Below are positions 62,859 through 64,000 of a DNA stretch of 64,000 nt, piece by piece. The translations under genes and the position numbers were made by a program. Source of the DNA: Mucilaginibacter sp. UR6-11 (lineage in GTDB: Bacteria > Bacteroidota > Bacteroidia > Sphingobacteriales > Sphingobacteriaceae); the NCBI RefSeq assembly GCF_020880695.1, contig NZ_JAJIWO010000005.1:305514-369513 (forward strand). Reading direction: 5' to 3'. Within the stretch, counting starts at the first letter, position 1; every line of letters begins with the position of its first letter. The notes under the pieces are model-generated. The model was not told the DNA's origin and searched no databases. It was given only the letters and a program-made list of their open reading frames with translations.

Positions 62859-63683
62859 TTAATTATCCAAAGAGAACCTGACGGGCAATGTTAATTTCAC
62901 CCTTACGTGTTGACCGTTTTGCATACCGGGTGTCCAGGGCTTGGCCAGTTTTAAAACCCGTGCGGCTTCCTCGTCCAAACCATAACCGGGGCCCCGTTCT
63001 ACTTTAATGCTTGATAAGTGACCGTCTTTTTCAACTATAAAACTTACAAACACCAATCCGCTCATTTCTCTTTCCAAAGCCTCACCGGGATAATGCAGAT
63101 TTTTTTGCAAAAATTTGGCCCAGGCCTCGCTGCCCCCTACCGGCTGCGGCATTACTTCGGCAAATTTGTAGGTTGTATTATCGGTACCGCCTGCAGCTAC
63201 CGCGGGTCCGTCGCCGCCCTTGCTGACACCTGTTCCGGGTGCTTCTCCGGCTCCGGTGCCTTTTGTTTCGGTTGGGCCGGTAGCGCCTTTCAGTTCATCA
63301 ATTTTCGGCATTTCATCAACAACAGGTTCTGACGTAACAACTGGCGACAGGTTTTTGATGACTGACACCGACGCTGCAGGTTTTGCTGCTGCGGCGGCCC
63401 GTTGAGGTTCGGGCTTAGGCAAAACCGGTTTCGGGGGTGCGGGCGGAATAACATAAACTGAATTATCAACCGGCACCATTATTTCGGTTATCGGTTTTAC
63501 CCTGATCAATACCCCTACGATAGCAATGGTAACCGTGATACTAAAAAAAGTAATTAACATGGCTTTTACAACGTTGTCGGCATAATGCTGACGGATGTAA
63601 TAAGCGCCGTACTCTTTGTTGCGTTTAGCAAATACAAGTTCGAGCCACTCAGACTTGCACAAATTAAAGTTTGAAATAAGCAT
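62859..63683 (-). CDS. tonB: Energy transducer TonB
   Basis: This 274-aa protein has one N-terminal membrane anchor (about residues 40-62, MLITFFSITVTIAIVGVLI), a Pro/Ala-rich periplasmic linker (about 75-175, PPAPPKPVLPKPEPQ), and a C-terminal TonB domain (about 185-274, YPGEALEREMSGLVFVSFIV with GYGLDEEAARVLK). It couples the ExbBD proton motor to outer-membrane receptors such as BtuB. A membrane-near N-terminal stretch KRNKEYGAYYIRQHY is typical for Bacteroidota TonB. Confidence 0.92.
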   Translation of the reverse strand: MLISNFNLCKSEWLELVFAKRNKEYGAYYIRQHYADNVVKAMLITFFSITVTIAIVGVLIRVKPITEIMVPVDNSVYVIPPAPPKPVLPKPEPQRAAAAAKPAASVSVIKNLSPVVTSEPVVDEMPKIDELKGATGPTETKGTGAGEAPGTGVSKGGDGPAVAAGGTDNTTYKFAEVMPQPVGGSEAWAKFLQKNLHYPGEALEREMSGLVFVSFIVEKDGHLSSIKVERGPGYGLDEEAARVLKLAKPWTPGMQNGQHVRVKLTLPVRFSLDN

Positions 63684-63731
63684 AGTGATTAAAATTTAAA
63701 GTTTAATAGTATAACGCTTGCCAAATTAAAG

Positions 63732-63849
63732 TTGTTGCAACAATATTGCTTTTTGATAATATTGCAACAATATTGCATTACATTATTTATCAATTTAAAA
63801 TCACCCTCATTTATTTATAAAAATGGCATTAAAATGCAACGACGTTGCA
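63732..63849. promoter_or_regulatory. Three TTGCAA-centred palindromes upstream of tonB
   Basis: Palindromes TTGTTGCAACAA (63732-63743), AATATTGCAACAATATT (63758-63774) and TGCAACGACGTTGCA (63835-63849) share a TTGCAAC core. They lie 49-166 bp upstream of the tonB start and beside a likely -33 region. They look like a multi-site operator. Confidence 0.55.
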
Positions 63850-63887
63850 ATTAACTCTATAGCGCAAAAACGACTAAAAGTAAACAA

Positions 63888-63912
63888 CCCCCACCTAAGG
63901 TGGGGGCTTTAT
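63888..63912 (-). terminator. Hairpin after the partial gene at the window end
   Basis: CCCCCACC and GGTGGGGG are exact 8-bp arms with a TAA loop. It lies 25 bp past the stop of the partial minus-strand gene. The T content is modest. Confidence 0.65.
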
Positions 63913-63936
63913 TCTAACCTCTGAAAGAGGTATTCG

Positions 63937-64000
63937 TCAAAACAACTTCAAATCAGTCGAGCCATCTTCTTTTCGTTCTTCCTGCTCCTGATACTTCACA
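63937..64000 (-). CDS. C-terminal end of an unidentified gene (partial)
   Basis: A minus-strand frame entering from the right edge reads KYQEQEERKEDGSTDLKLF and stops at 63937. The acidic and basic tail and following hairpin support a real gene end, but about 20 residues do not identify it. Confidence 0.45.
   Translation of the reverse strand, partial: VKYQEQEERKEDGSTDLKLF

Overview
The window is a chromosomal segment of a Bacteroidota bacterium, most likely a member of the Sphingobacteriaceae close to Mucilaginibacter or Pedobacter. This placement is inferred from the gene families (TonB-dependent uptake, GH2/GH78/GH92 exo-glycosidases, FISUMP, DUF4468, GYF_2/SPFH, LuxR-type TPR regulators), from AT-rich intergenic DNA with few Shine-Dalgarno sites, and from the gene order thrS-infC-rpmI-rplT. 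No prophage, insertion sequence, CRISPR array or rRNA operon was seen.

Layout. 0.2-2.7 kb: tandem PQQ-type sugar dehydrogenases. 2.9-7.7 kb: a sirtuin, then a cobalamin-riboswitch-controlled uptake operon (TonB receptor, BtuG-like propeller lipoprotein, DUF6580 membrane protein). 7.8-13 kb: an SRPBCC membrane protein and two secreted amidohydrolase-fold genes. 13.1-16.4 kb: the thrS-infC-rpmI-rplT translation operon. 16.5-21.4 kb: a KTSC protein, a GH2 enzyme, a DUF4468 protein beside a decayed paralogue, and a LutA-like protein. 21.5-25.5 kb: two UMF1-type MFS transporters, a SnoaL-like protein and a secreted protein of unknown function. 25.8-29.4 kb: one gene fusing a membrane AraC-type regulator to a MacB-like ABC permease. 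29.9-32.8 kb: an amidohydrolase/decarboxylase with two regulators and a FISUMP protein. 32.9-35.7 kb: tRNA-Leu, a BtuF-like protein, and kdsD and kdsA for Kdo/LPS synthesis. 36-38.5 kb: an ECF sigma factor, a membrane partner and an imidazolonepropionase-like amidohydrolase. 38.6-43.9 kb: arr (rifampin ADP-ribosyltransferase), hscB, tRNA-Leu, small proteins, a TPR-LuxR regulator and a degenerate DEAD-box helicase. 44-50.6 kb: GH78, an OmpA-like lipoprotein, a small lipoprotein and GH92. 50.8-55 kb: an SPFH/GYF protein with a zinc-ribbon membrane protein, then a GC-rich epimerase and AraC pair. 55.2-64 kb: tRNA-His, a Cu-type P-ATPase, a tandem palindromic repeat array, rnhA, a phosphoesterase, trmN6, a VOC protein, purL and tonB.

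The strongest unexplained signal is a dispersed intergenic element of about 202 bp, present four times (about 2.8, 19.2, 35.8 and 58.7 kb). It carries three pairs of GTGATCC heptamers and a terminal hairpin. The start-to-start spacing of the heptamers is +14, +89, +10, +53 and +9. Three copies have exactly this spacing, and the fourth differs by one base and has lost its outermost site. The AT-rich spacers have diverged in sequence but keep their length. I know of no named family with this architecture. It looks like a set of phased protein-binding sites rather than a coding element.

Functionally the region mixes housekeeping (translation, purine synthesis, Kdo, Fe-S assembly, tRNAs) with the secreted carbohydrate and vitamin scavenging typical of soil or plant-associated Bacteroidota. 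Coordinates of several starts were moved inward from TTG or GTG to a better ATG where a signal peptide or family N-terminus supports it.
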